This document shows, piece by piece, positions 9,231 to 17,222 of a stretch of 64,000 nucleotides of DNA. The DNA lies in contig NZ_RCWL01000012.1 in the NCBI RefSeq assembly GCF_003991195.1, positions 32,270 to 96,269 on the forward strand, in the 5' to 3' direction. A model generated the notes under the pieces. The model worked only from the letters and a program-made list of their open reading frames with translations. It was not told where the DNA came from and did not search any database. Each line of letters starts with the position of its first letter. The stretch's first letter is position 1. Origin of the DNA: Gynurincola endophyticus. Its GTDB lineage: Bacteria > Bacteroidota > Bacteroidia > Chitinophagales > Chitinophagaceae. Both the position numbers and the translations under genes were made by a program.

Positions 9231-9662
9231 TCAACTGTTAACCAGTTTGTATTTAATTACCTGTTGCAGTTTATTCAACTGCCTGGGTGTAGCCAGGTTT
9301 ATGATCAAAGGTATGAGTTTACCGATTGGTTTGGCATGGGAAAAGCTTTTTTTCACACCGGCGTTGATGGCCAGGTCATTTATACCCTGACGCGTCTTTT
9401 CGGTGAAGTAAAAGCTGGTTTTGATAAACTGATCCCAGACAGACAGCCATAGTACTGTTTTCCTTTTATGGGTTACCTTACCCAGCCAGGCATTACCGTC
9501 TTTGTAGAATCGCCATTCCATAGTGAGGGAATGATCGGCAAAAAGTTGACTCATGTCACCGGGCAACTTATAAAGACTTTTGGTAAGTATAGTTTGCAGC
9601 TGAGTTGCGGTAGGTTTTTCCTCAGGAGTTTTGAGCAATTGAACGGCGGTTTTATCCTTCAT
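9231..9662 (-). CDS. DUF3788 family protein
   Basis: This 143-residue cytoplasmic protein contains the family core MEWRFYKDGNAWLGKVTHK followed by KTVLWLSVWD and a TSFYFTEK strand, as in DUF3788 proteins. The family has no settled function; the fold resembles small alpha/beta binding domains (inference). It starts at ATG 9662 and ends 21 bp before the DUF1697 gene, so a two-gene transcript is likely. No catalytic motif was seen. Confidence 0.8.
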   Translation of the reverse strand: MKDKTAVQLLKTPEEKPTATQLQTILTKSLYKLPGDMSQLFADHSLTMEWRFYKDGNAWLGKVTHKRKTVLWLSVWDQFIKTSFYFTEKTRQGINDLAINAGVKKSFSHAKPIGKLIPLIINLATPRQLNKLQQVIKYKLVNS

Positions 9663-9879
9663 ACATTGACAAAGTGGTTGATGAAAATGGGTTTACTAAA
9701 AGTAGGAAGGATTCTTGAATAGAAAAGGTGAGAATAGTCAGGTGGTGCCCAAAGAACGGGCAAAATGTGAATAACCCTATCCTGTAGCAAAAGAGATATT
9801 CACATTTATCGGTTTTGGGAATACCGGATGCTCATAGATGATTAATATTGAACTCTTTTTGAAAAAAAATCATCTTTTT

Positions 9880-9910
9880 TTTGGTGATTATATTTTTTTT
9901 TCTACTTTTG
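9880..9910 (+). promoter_or_regulatory. Consensus Bacteroidota promoter for the tRNA
   Basis: TTTG at 9880-9883, a 19-nt T-rich spacer, then TACTTTTG at 9903-9910 match the Bacteroidota housekeeping promoter exactly. The predicted start lies about 30 nt ahead of the tRNA 5' end. It serves as a good internal reference for promoter calls elsewhere in the window. Confidence 0.8.
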
Positions 9911-9948
9911 CACTCCCAAACGAGCTAATTATACAGCTCAAAGCGGAT

Positions 9949-10021
9949 GATTCCGTAGCTCAGTTGGTAGAGCAATACACTTTTAATGTATGGGCCCTGG
10001 GTTCGAGTCCCAGCGGGATCA
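9949..10021 (+). tRNA. tRNA-Lys (anticodon TTT)
   Basis: A 73-nt cloverleaf folds by eye. The acceptor stem GATTCCG pairs with CGGGATC through one T-G wobble, the D-arm GCTC/GAGC encloses AGTTGGTA, and the anticodon stem ATACA/TGTAT encloses the loop CTTTTAA (anticodon TTT, lysine). The T-arm is CTGGG/CCCAG with loop TTCGAGT. The discriminator base is A and CCA is not encoded. It has its own promoter and terminator and appears to be a single-gene transcript. Confidence 0.97.
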
Positions 10022-10024
10022 CTG

Positions 10025-10051
10025 AAAAGGCGCTAATATAGCGCCTTTTTT
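10025..10051 (+). terminator. Intrinsic terminator of tRNA-Lys
   Basis: The stem AAAGGCGC/GCGCCTTT with loop TAATATA is followed by a run of six T, only a few bases after the tRNA 3' end. This is a standard rho-independent terminator. Confidence 0.9.
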
Positions 10052-10275
10052 CGTTAGTAAGTATGCTACCTACACTATCATTAAAAGTCTCCCGTATCAA
10101 TCAATCTCATTCAGCTAAAGTATCCCTCTTTTTCCATTACCTGATTCAGTCTGTAAAAAATGATATTTACAGCAGTTGGTATATATAAGAGCATCTACTA
10201 TGAATTACTGCTATTCTCAAATAATTTCGGTATGATTTTAGAGTATGGCTTAACAATAAAATATCAGTGATACAT

Positions 10276-10797
10276 ATGAAAAATAAAATCGTATCGAAAA
10301 TGATCGCTCTGTTGCTCATCGTTCTTGCAACAGCATGCAGTAAGGATGATAAAGTGAACGGTAGCGTTAAAGAAAACTATCTGAAAGTTAAAATTGACGG
10401 ACGTGAAAAAAACTTTCCGGATGTAAGGGCACGTTGGATAGAAGCCGGCAATTTTCTTGAAATAACAGCTTCCGAAAACGGAAGTGAATGGGTTACCATC
10501 ACGGTCATGTCAGAAACTACAAGAGTTCCGGCAGGGCAATACAGCCTGGATGATGGCTCAGCATTTACCATCCTTTCTACTCATACCACCATTAATAACA
10601 ATGCTCAGTTAAACCATGCCGCAACAAGAGGTACAGCAGCCCGGGAAGATGCGTTTAGTCTCAAAATAGACAAAATTGACAACGGATCGGCAGAAGGTTC
10701 CTTTTCGGGCGTACTGGTTCGCGTAGAAGGACTAACCACTTTAGGAACCGTTACCCTTACAGAGGGCCAATTTAAAGCTGCTATTGAGCCGAATTAA
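10276..10797 (+). CDS. Hypothetical lipoprotein
   Basis: Starting at ATG 10276 (a GTG lies 9 bp upstream), the protein has about 173 residues. It begins with a lipoprotein signal ending IVLATAC followed by SKDDK, typical of Bacteroidota surface or periplasmic lipoproteins. The rest is beta-rich, with strands such as YLKVKIDG, FLEITASENG and WVTITVMSE, and a closing TTLGTVTLTEGQF; this suggests a small beta-sandwich. I do not recognise a named family with confidence. A hairpin terminator follows. The last 30 codons or so and the downstream region are repeated, degenerate, at 17593-17862. Confidence 0.85.
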   Translation: MKNKIVSKMIALLLIVLATACSKDDKVNGSVKENYLKVKIDGREKNFPDVRARWIEAGNFLEITASENGSEWVTITVMSETTRVPAGQYSLDDGSAFTILSTHTTINNNAQLNHAATRGTAAREDAFSLKIDKIDNGSAEGSFSGVLVRVEGLTTLGTVTLTEGQFKAAIEPN

Positions 10798-10973
10798 ATA
10801 AATTCTTATCAAAATATTGAATTTTACCACATTTCAACTGCTGGTCAGATAATAGAAATGTGGTAATTCTTTTTAGAAACATATTCTTAAAATATGGAAC
10901 TCTAACACCAACCAGAAATTATCACCAGCACTGCTCATCCCAATAGTTACGTTCAGCATGCCAACACATCTGC
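10704..10973 (+). repeat. Direct repeat, copy A (intact 3' end of lipoprotein gene plus terminator)
   Basis: This stretch of about 270 bp is repeated in the same orientation at 17593-17862. By eye about 26 positions differ, mostly transitions, with one 1-bp indel, so identity is near 90%. Copy A contains the functional end of the lipoprotein gene, its stop codon, the hairpin terminator and about 105 bp beyond. The two copies bracket the redox cassette of about 6.6 kb. Confidence 0.9.
10824..10873 (+). terminator. Hairpin terminator after the lipoprotein gene
   Basis: Perfect 12-bp arms TTACCACATTTC (10824-10835) and GAAATGTGGTAA (10855-10866) enclose a 19-nt loop and are followed by TTCTTTTT. 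It lies 27 bp after the stop codon. The same hairpin is conserved perfectly in the second repeat copy at 17712-17754, although bases around it have changed. Confidence 0.75.
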
Positions 10974-11222
10974 ATTTCACAAACAGGTTGTATTCGTCAT
11001 AATAAGGAATAAATAAGTAATAGCTGCTCCTTATTTATTATAGATATTCATCTGCAGCAACTATAAATATCCTTTCATTTTCAAGTAATAATAATTACGT
11101 ATTTTAGTATTTCCTGGATATAATAGGTTTGATATAAAAAAATTTACATTTCATAATTATCATTTTTCAACTTTGACGGAGAAGCATTCCTTGGACTATA
11201 CTAATTTTTATACATCTTCCTT
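10974..11222. other. AT-rich intergenic region with a small inverted repeat
   Basis: No gene is visible here. An inverted repeat AATAAATAAG (11008-11017) and CTTATTTATT (11030-11039) with a 12-nt spacer could form a hairpin but has no T-run. The rest is AT-rich leader sequence of the AraC gene. CAACTTTG just before 11180 is one base off a -7 element, and no properly spaced -33 element was found. Confidence 0.5.
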
Positions 11223-12098
11223 ATGATACAAAAAAAACCAGATAACTTTGATTTGCTCAGATATTTAAGGTCTCAAAAAAATGATGGCAATATGGCACCT
11301 TATTATTTGGCATCAAAAACGTGTCTGGAAGACTTGAAAATCACCCACCCTTTTAAAAACTACTTTTATACTATCGGTCTGTATTATGGTGAAGGAGCCC
11401 GCATCAGAATAGGCACTACCGATTATGATTTAACACGTGGAAGCCTGTTGACGATTGGCCCCGGAATGACCTGCCAATGGCTCAATACCAGCTTCCCCTC
11501 AAATGACACGCTGTTTTTTTATGATGATATTTTTGTAAATAATTTCAGCAGGTCATTCTTCTATTCCCTTGAATTTTTTTGCCCCGATGAAAAGAGTGTA
11601 ATACAACTCTCCGACACACAATTTGAAGAAATGCAACAGCTTTTCAGTACGCTTCGAACTATCGCTGATAGGCCCGAAGCTGTATCGGGAATACTATATT
11701 CAATCCTGATTATTTCACAGAAATATTTCTGGAATCTGCACCGGGGCAATAAAAAGGAACTCAACGGTAAAGAACATACCGTTGTAAAGTTTAGAGAATT
11801 AGTTTCAAAGAATTTCTCCGAGTATAAAGATGTTGCTTTTTATGCGGAACAGTTGCATATATCGCCAAAATACCTGAGTGAAATATTAGTTGAATATACT
11901 GGTCTTTCGGCAAAAAAATGGATTGAATTTCATATCATGCAGGAGGCAAAGTACCTGTTGAGCTTTTGGAATATGTCTGTTAAGGAGGTATCGTTTCAAC
12001 TTGGCTACACAGACACTTCTCATTTTTCACGTGCATTCAGAAGCTACGACGGTCAGCTCCCCACTGAGTTCAAAAATACGGTTGAAAATCCTACCTGA
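11223..12098 (+). CDS. AraC-family transcriptional regulator
   Basis: This 291-residue protein has an N-terminal cupin-like sensor half (about 1-165) and a C-terminal AraC DNA-binding domain (about 185-285). The domain holds two helix-turn-helix units: FYAEQLHISPKYLSEILVEYTG and VKEVSFQLGYTDTSHFSRAFR, the latter being the strongly conserved AraC signature. It starts the repeat-bracketed cassette and is separated from the following genes by 348 bp, so it probably activates them. The inducer is unknown; downstream DoxX, AhpD-like and azoreductase genes suggest a response to quinones, azo compounds or oxidants (inference). Confidence 0.93.
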   Translation: MIQKKPDNFDLLRYLRSQKNDGNMAPYYLASKTCLEDLKITHPFKNYFYTIGLYYGEGARIRIGTTDYDLTRGSLLTIGPGMTCQWLNTSFPSNDTLFFYDDIFVNNFSRSFFYSLEFFCPDEKSVIQLSDTQFEEMQQLFSTLRTIADRPEAVSGILYSILIISQKYFWNLHRGNKKELNGKEHTVVKFRELVSKNFSEYKDVAFYAEQLHISPKYLSEILVEYTGLSAKKWIEFHIMQEAKYLLSFWNMSVKEVSFQLGYTDTSHFSRAFRSYDGQLPTEFKNTVENPT

Positions 12099-12446
12099 TC
12101 GAGCGTTCTAAATCAAAAACAGAAAAAACTACATTTTTTACCGCCATACTTACAGTATTGACGGCCACTCCTCTCCATATCTTCGTAGGGTATTACATAA
12201 AACGTACAATGAAGTTTAGATACGATGTTTTATCAGGATGGTAAATGCTATCACAAACAAATGCCCTCTTCACAGCATATCACTGTTTCTTTCATTACGA
12301 AAAGACAAAACATATCATTTACGAAAGAAAAATACCCTAAATATATTGTCACGTTTTCAGCACCTGATGTGTCCATGTTAAACAGTGGTTGGTTGTAACC
12401 ATTCTTCGGCACAGCTTAAACAAAAAACTGAAATCTGAAAGGAACG
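12099..12446 (+). promoter_or_regulatory. Regulatory region between araC-like gene and cassette; direct-repeat operator candidate
   Basis: No gene is visible in these 348 bp. The 8-mer TTACGAAA occurs at 12295-12302 and 12319-12326, in direct orientation 24 bp apart and within longer similar stretches (CATTACGAAA and CATTTACGAAA). AraC-type proteins commonly bind direct repeats about two helical turns apart, so this is a candidate operator for the upstream regulator. The flanks TTTCTTTC and GAAAGAAA also form an inverted repeat across the region. I found no exact TAnnTTTG element. Confidence 0.35.
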
Positions 12447-13082
12447 ATGAAAGAAACAACGATAATAAAACACTTGCTGGCCTGCTTGTTTTTTAGCATG
12501 TGGCACTTGCATAGCCGCGCGCAGATACCAATTGAAATCAGTGCGGGACATTCCGGGTACTATTATCAGCATTCATTCGCTACAAGGTTCAATCCGGAAA
12601 AATCACTCGGATTCTTTCACACCTCGTCGGTTCTTATACCCTATGATAAAAACCGTGGAAATGAAATTATGAGCCAGTCTTACCTTTCCTATGCGATGGG
12701 CAACCGATGGACATCAGGAATTGGCACCATCTTCACTCCCGTAAACCGGGTAAGACCATCTGTATTTTTCCAGTATTTCCATAAAGGGAAAACAACATCT
12801 GTGCTGGCTTATCCGAGGATGGATATATGGTCTGACCCCAATCTCGAACTTATGGGCTTTATTGAATATAAGGGAGCCATAAACAGACCTATAAACCTAT
12901 ATGCCCGATTTCAGTATATGACCACATGGAACAGGAACGAACATAGCAGGAGCTACCAATATGCAAGGGCAGGGATAGATACCGGCGGCATACAGTTTGG
13001 AATGGCCGCAAATTTTGACCAGTACGGGCGTTTTGCCACAAACTACAGCAACTTTGGACTTTTTGTGAGAAAAGTATTTTGA
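12447..13082 (+). CDS. Exported, probably outer-membrane beta-barrel protein, unknown function
   Basis: This 211-residue protein has a signal peptide (KHLLACLFFSMWHLHSRAQ). The rest is rich in alternating Tyr/Phe/Gly strands typical of small outer-membrane barrels, for example MGNRWTSGIGTIFTPV and RPSVFFQYFHKG. It ends in GLFVRKVF, and a terminal Phe is the classic barrel C-terminus. No named family was recognised. It lies first in the run to DoxX (19 bp gap), so it is probably co-expressed with the redox cassette. Confidence 0.75.
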   Translation: MKETTIIKHLLACLFFSMWHLHSRAQIPIEISAGHSGYYYQHSFATRFNPEKSLGFFHTSSVLIPYDKNRGNEIMSQSYLSYAMGNRWTSGIGTIFTPVNRVRPSVFFQYFHKGKTTSVLAYPRMDIWSDPNLELMGFIEYKGAINRPINLYARFQYMTTWNRNEHSRSYQYARAGIDTGGIQFGMAANFDQYGRFATNYSNFGLFVRKVF

Positions 13083-13101
13083 ATAATTATATCATCAAAT
13101 A

Positions 13102-13566
13102 ATGAAGGAAATAATGAAACAGAATTTTTTTAGTACACACAATGATTATACAGGTTTAATCATTCGCCTTACAATAAGCATCGTTATGTTTCCACACGGA
13201 GCGCGGGCAATGCTGGGCTGGTTTGGAGGGTTTGGTTTTACCCAAACTTTGGAGGGTTTGCAACAGATGGGACAGCCGTGGATGGTGGGGCTATTAGTTA
13301 TATTAATAGAGTTCTTTGCACCTATTTTTATTATAATAGGCTTTGCCTCCCGTTTTTGGGCGATCGCAATGGGAGGTCTTTTTATCGGGATAATTTTATT
13401 GGGAGGGCATCTTGAGCATGGCTTTTTTATGAACTGGTTTGGCGATAAGGAAGGAGAAGGATTCGAATATCATTTACTGATGCTCGGCTTATGCCTGGCA
13501 CTGATCATTCAGGGCAGCGGAAAATATTCACTGGACAATTTGATATCCAAAAAACTCACAGCTTAA
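13102..13566 (+). CDS. DoxX family membrane protein
   Basis: This 154-residue protein has four hydrophobic segments and the DoxX pattern: LIIRLTISIVMFPHGARAMLGWFGG near the N-terminus, then MVGLLVILIEFFAPIFIIIGF, FWAIAMGGLFIGII and a last helix LLMLGLCLALIIQG. DoxX-type proteins sit in the inner membrane and are linked to redox or quinone chemistry and oxidative stress. It could start at 13102 or at the ATG at 13114. It follows the barrel gene by 19 bp and precedes the AhpD-like gene by 78 bp. Confidence 0.88.
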   Translation: MKEIMKQNFFSTHNDYTGLIIRLTISIVMFPHGARAMLGWFGGFGFTQTLEGLQQMGQPWMVGLLVILIEFFAPIFIIIGFASRFWAIAMGGLFIGIILLGGHLEHGFFMNWFGDKEGEGFEYHLLMLGLCLALIIQGSGKYSLDNLISKKLTA

Positions 13567-13644
13567 ATTCAATGTATATTGACACTTTTGGCAATAAAGA
13601 TGGTACTTTCAAAAGCTAAATAACTTAAAAAGAATAAATTAAAT

Positions 13645-14082
13645 ATGGAAAAGAGAATTGATATACAGCAGCTTGAACCGGATGCATTCAAAGCAATGTT
13701 TGCTTTGGAAAGTTACCTGCAAAATTCGGGGCTTTCCAAAACACATTTCTATCTGATTAAAATTCGTGCATCACAAATCAACGCTTGTGCTTTTTGTATC
13801 AACATGCACACTTCGGATGCATTAAAACAGGGTGAAACTGCACAGCGAATTTTCCTGCTCAACGCCTGGAAAGAAACTGAATTATTCAACCAGGAAGAAA
13901 AAATAATTTTAGCCATCACCGAGGAAGTAACCCTAATCAGCCAAAACGGATTAAGCGATGAAACGTACAAACAGGCCGAACAACTTTTTGATAAAAATCA
14001 AATTGCACAAATTATAATGGCAGTTGTTACCATAAATGCATGGAACAGGATTGTAATCAGCACCAGGAAAACGGTAGAATAA
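13645..14082 (+). CDS. Carboxymuconolactone decarboxylase / AhpD-like protein
   Basis: This 145-residue cytoplasmic protein carries the AhpD/CMD redox motif ASQINACAFCINMHTSDA, with C48, C51 and H55 in the CxxCxxxH arrangement used by AhpD-type alkylhydroperoxidases. The flanking helices (LEPDAFKAMFALESYL and IAQIIMAVVTINAWNRI) match the all-helical CMD fold. The conserved cysteines favour a peroxidase or disulfide-relay role rather than decarboxylation. It is in the middle of the cassette, in line with a detoxification function. Confidence 0.92.
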   Translation: MEKRIDIQQLEPDAFKAMFALESYLQNSGLSKTHFYLIKIRASQINACAFCINMHTSDALKQGETAQRIFLLNAWKETELFNQEEKIILAITEEVTLISQNGLSDETYKQAEQLFDKNQIAQIIMAVVTINAWNRIVISTRKTVE

Positions 14083-14115
14083 AAAGAATAATGAACTAAA
14101 AAATTATACCCAATT

Positions 14116-14712
14116 ATGCAAACCATTTCTAAACCACTAAGAATATTATTATCCGCCCTTGTACTTTCCAATGTTGTTTTGATGACTTGTGTCGTCTGCT
14201 TTTATTTAAACAATAAGCGAAACTTTAATATAGAAAGGATAAATATCAATGATGCTTCGGGAAAGAATCGCGTAGTTATTGCCAACACAGACAACATTCC
14301 GCAACCCATTATTGCGGGCAAAATTTATAAAAGAGCTTACGCACCGGCAGGTCTTATTTTCTATGATAAAAACGGCGACGAAAGAGGAGGTATTGCCATT
14401 ACCGATAACGAGGAAACCAACCTCAATGCTCTATCTTTTGACTATCAGAATGCCGATGCTATCGGTATCCTGGCACAGGATAATAAACACGACAACTATT
14501 TCAGAGCCGGTCTACTGATTAACGACAAAGACCTTTCCGGTAAACCAGGCCATAACATCAACCGTATCAATCTGCTTACAGAAAACGGGAATGCGGCTTT
14601 GGTAATAAAGGACAACAACGAAATACCAAGAATTATTCTAAAGGTGGATAGCCTTGGTAATCCGTCCATCGAAATGTTCGACAAAAATGGTAACCTGAAC
14701 TGGAAACAATAA
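14116..14712 (+). CDS. Membrane-anchored protein of unknown function
   Basis: This 198-residue protein has one N-terminal membrane segment (ILLSALVLSNVVLMTCVVCFYL, residues 10-31; first 20 are the core) and a periplasmic part. The soluble part shows repeated strand motifs with turns such as DKNGDERGGIAI, NDKDLSG, KDNNEIPRIIL and DKNGNLNW, resembling a beta-solenoid or repetitive beta-sheet. No family was recognised with confidence. It is 33 bp after the AhpD-like gene and 11 bp before the ABM-like gene, so it is part of the same transcript. Confidence 0.75.
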   Translation: MQTISKPLRILLSALVLSNVVLMTCVVCFYLNNKRNFNIERININDASGKNRVVIANTDNIPQPIIAGKIYKRAYAPAGLIFYDKNGDERGGIAITDNEETNLNALSFDYQNADAIGILAQDNKHDNYFRAGLLINDKDLSGKPGHNINRINLLTENGNAALVIKDNNEIPRIILKVDSLGNPSIEMFDKNGNLNWKQ

Positions 14713-14723
14713 ATACCGGACTT

Positions 14724-15161
14724 ATGAAACAAACATTAAAAACCATCATCCTTATCATGCCTATCCTTATGGCGATAAAAACTTTTGGTCAACATAAAAA
14801 TCAAGTCAAAATGGAACAGAATAACAGAGAACAGCGCACTGTTACAGAACAGGTCGCCGTCATTGATAAAATCAGCATTCCCCAAAAAGCTATCGCGGCG
14901 TATTCCGAAAAATCGCTTTTCATCAGGAATACACTTCGGCAGCAGACCGGCTTTGTAAAATATGAAATCTTTCAACAGACAGGCGATGGTGGAGACCTTC
15001 TGGTCATTACTGTTGCCACCTGGGCAAACCGGCAGCGCATGGACGATGCCAAAATTGTGATACGGGAGGCGATGCAAAAAGCAGGGATTAATATGCCCGC
15101 CTTTTTAGAACAACATGGTATTACTATGGAAAGGGGTATCTATCAGGTAGTCGAGGAGTAA
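14724..15161 (+). CDS. Exported antibiotic-biosynthesis-monooxygenase-like (ABM, dimeric alpha-beta barrel) protein
   Basis: This 145-residue protein begins with a signal peptide (TIILIMPILMAIKTFGQ). The mature part resembles ABM-fold proteins: IDKISIPQKAIAAYSEKSLF, a helix, then GFVKYEIFQQTGDGGDLLVITVATWANRQ, as in quinol monooxygenase-type domains. ABM proteins are normally cytoplasmic, so the signal peptide is notable and would place this one in the periplasm. Quinone or small aromatic chemistry would fit the neighbours. The family call is by pattern only. Confidence 0.7.
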   Translation: MKQTLKTIILIMPILMAIKTFGQHKNQVKMEQNNREQRTVTEQVAVIDKISIPQKAIAAYSEKSLFIRNTLRQQTGFVKYEIFQQTGDGGDLLVITVATWANRQRMDDAKIVIREAMQKAGINMPAFLEQHGITMERGIYQVVEE

Positions 15162-15237
15162 GCCAGAGGGTTTAAACCGGAACAAAAAATTACCTGGTAT
15201 AAGAGGAAGCTTAGTAAACACAAATAATGATTAAGCA

Positions 15238-15603
15238 ATGATAACAAAGGATGAAATTTTAAATCTCGAAAACACACTTTACCAAGCTATCAAAAAAAGT
15301 GATACGGAAGTGCTCGACAAGCTATTGCATGCTGATTTGCTTTTTTTAGTTCCCGGCGGTCAGGCAATAAATAAAGAAATGGATTTGCAAACCTATCGTG
15401 AGGGAAATTTAAAAGTCAAAGAAATAATTCCCAAAGTAGAAGAACTGAATATCATAGAGGATCTGGCTGTCATTACATTGCAGATGAAGTTAAAAGGAGA
15501 TTACAATAATGAGCCTTTTGAAGCTCAATACAGATATATCCGTTTTTGGAAAAAGTTTCCTGAAGGGATAAAAGTAGTTGGTGGAAGTGGAATAGCTATT
15601 TAA
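15238..15603 (+). CDS. NTF2-like (DUF4440/SnoaL-type) protein
   Basis: This 121-residue protein starts with LENTLYQAIKKSDTEVLDKLLHADLLFLVPGG and continues through paired beta strands (VITLQMKLKGDY and AQYRYIRFWKKFPEGIKVVGGSG). This is the cone-shaped NTF2-like fold of DUF4440 proteins. Such proteins act as isomerases or binding proteins for small molecules; no specific substrate is evident. It is 76 bp after the ABM-like gene and is one of three NTF2-like modules in the cassette (with the sigma-factor tail and 17223-17579). Confidence 0.82.
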   Translation: MITKDEILNLENTLYQAIKKSDTEVLDKLLHADLLFLVPGGQAINKEMDLQTYREGNLKVKEIIPKVEELNIIEDLAVITLQMKLKGDYNNEPFEAQYRYIRFWKKFPEGIKVVGGSGIAI

Positions 15604-15751
15604 TCAAACGGGGTCAAATTTGAGGATGGAAAATCGTCCTGGCATGAATAACAGAAGAAGCGAATCTTGCGAACGAGTAAAGTATTTTTATGCGTATGTT
15701 GCCGACATCACATCCCGACAGCGAGAAACTTCAACAAAAATTTAGAAACCA

Positions 15752-16600
15752 ATGCAGAAGAACTATAATAAACTCCTGACCTATGCCTATAACATCGTTG
15801 GTTCTTACGAAGATGCCAGAGATTTGGTGCAGGACGTACTTGAAAAATATATTACATTGGATAAATCAGGTATCCGCCACGAATCCAACTTTTTGATTAA
15901 AAGTACTATTAATCATGCCATAAATTTTAAAACCCGCCAAAGTAAAAAAGAAGTTTTCGGCGAATGGCTCCCCGAACCTGTTTCGTTTGAAAATGCCGAT
16001 GCAAAACTCATAAAAGAAGAAACTGCCACTTATACCATGCTCGTGCTGCTAGAGTACCTGAAACCAAAAGAAAGAGCGGCATTCATACTGAAAGAAGGTT
16101 TTGATTATTCCCATGCGGAGATAGCCGAACTGCTTGAGATAAGCATAGAAAATTCGCGTCAGCTATTAAGCAGGGCCAACAAACAATTAAAAGCTGGTAA
16201 ATACACAAATTATACCCCCCATTCGGGTCAATCATTTGAGACCCTGGCCAGGTATCAGAAAGCATTGGCTCAGGCTGATATCGTTGAATTGCAGAACCTA
16301 TTGGTAAACGACATAAAACTAAGTGCAGACGGAGGTACCAAAGTGCAGATAGTGAGTGGTTCGGAAATAGGAAAAACCGCTACAGCCACTTTATTGGTTT
16401 ATGTTCAGCAGCATTTTCTGATGGGAAAAGAATTTACCTTTCAATTTTTCAATCATCAGCCTGCAATCTGTTTTTGGGAACATGAAAAGCTCCATAACTG
16501 TCATATCCTCCAACTAAGCGCAGATGGACTAATACAGGAAATATACTCCATTGTAGACCCGGATAAGTTAAAAAATATTACCAGGCTGTCACATATTTAG
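15752..16600 (+). CDS. ECF sigma factor with C-terminal SnoaL-like domain (SigJ/ECF41-like)
   Basis: This 282-residue protein has sigma region 2 (LTYAYNIVGSYEDARDLVQDV, residues about 9-29; first 20 are the core) and sigma region 4 (YLKPKERAAFILKEGFDYSH, then AEIAELLEISIENSRQLLSRA). A C-terminal domain of about 120 residues (from about 155) matches the SnoaL/NTF2-like tails of ECF41/SigJ-type factors. In that group the tail, rather than a separate anti-sigma factor, controls activity. It often lies next to AhpD/CMD and oxidoreductase genes, as here. It would direct RNA polymerase to stress promoters, possibly this cassette. Confidence 0.88.
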   Translation: MQKNYNKLLTYAYNIVGSYEDARDLVQDVLEKYITLDKSGIRHESNFLIKSTINHAINFKTRQSKKEVFGEWLPEPVSFENADAKLIKEETATYTMLVLLEYLKPKERAAFILKEGFDYSHAEIAELLEISIENSRQLLSRANKQLKAGKYTNYTPHSGQSFETLARYQKALAQADIVELQNLLVNDIKLSADGGTKVQIVSGSEIGKTATATLLVYVQQHFLMGKEFTFQFFNHQPAICFWEHEKLHNCHILQLSADGLIQEIYSIVDPDKLKNITRLSHI

Positions 16601-16635
16601 CACTCAACCTGTCTTCCATAGAAAGAGTAAAAAAG

Positions 16636-17220
16636 ATGAAGACATTATTAAGGATTGACAGCAGCTTACGTTTAAAAAACTCCTATTCCCGCAATGCGGG
16701 AGACCATTTTGTTCAGGCATGGAAAGAACGGAATCCACATGGAAGCATCAGTATACGGGAAGTCGGCACCTGCCACGTGCCTCATCTTGAACAGGAAGTA
16801 CTTGAGAAATTTTATACTGCCGGGGATACTTCAGACCGCCTAAAATTATCTGACCAGTTGATCGCAGAACTATTCGGGTGTGATGAAATCCTTATCACAG
16901 TGCCTATGTATAATTTTGGTATTCCCTCTTCGCTGAAAGCGTATTTTGACCTGGTGTTGCGCACAGGTAAAACTTTCAGGTACGACGAGGACGAAGCAAT
17001 CGGATTACTGAAAAATAAAAAAACATACATTCTCTCCGTTATGGGGAATTTCAAAGCAGATATACCCAATCTGGTGGAAATGCATCTGCAGCAGATTTTA
17101 AACTTTATTGGCATTAGGGAGATTTACTATTATTCATTGGACGGAACCGATGATAAAGAATATATCAAACAACAGCTAAATCATCAAAAAGAATTATTTA
17201 CGAACATCTTAAACAAATAA
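16636..17220 (+). CDS. FMN-dependent NADH-azoreductase (AzoR/AcpD, flavodoxin-like fold)
   Basis: This 194-residue protein opens with TLLRIDSSLRLKNSYSRNAG, the FMN phosphate-binding loop of AzoR-type quinone reductases. It continues with CDEILITVPMYNFGIPSSLK, the conserved MYNFGIP flavin loop, and KAYFDLVLRTGKTFRYDEDE. It should reduce quinones or azo compounds by two electrons using NADH, in the cytoplasm. It lies 35 bp after the sigma gene and 2 bp before the NTF2-like gene. Confidence 0.9.
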   Translation: MKTLLRIDSSLRLKNSYSRNAGDHFVQAWKERNPHGSISIREVGTCHVPHLEQEVLEKFYTAGDTSDRLKLSDQLIAELFGCDEILITVPMYNFGIPSSLKAYFDLVLRTGKTFRYDEDEAIGLLKNKKTYILSVMGNFKADIPNLVEMHLQQILNFIGIREIYYYSLDGTDDKEYIKQQLNHQKELFTNILNK

Positions 17221-17222
17221 AA

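Noticed and set aside
15604..15751. Possible small gene between the NTF2-like gene and the sigma factor
   Set aside because: No frame with a sensible start and composition is visible, and there is no hairpin or promoter to support one.
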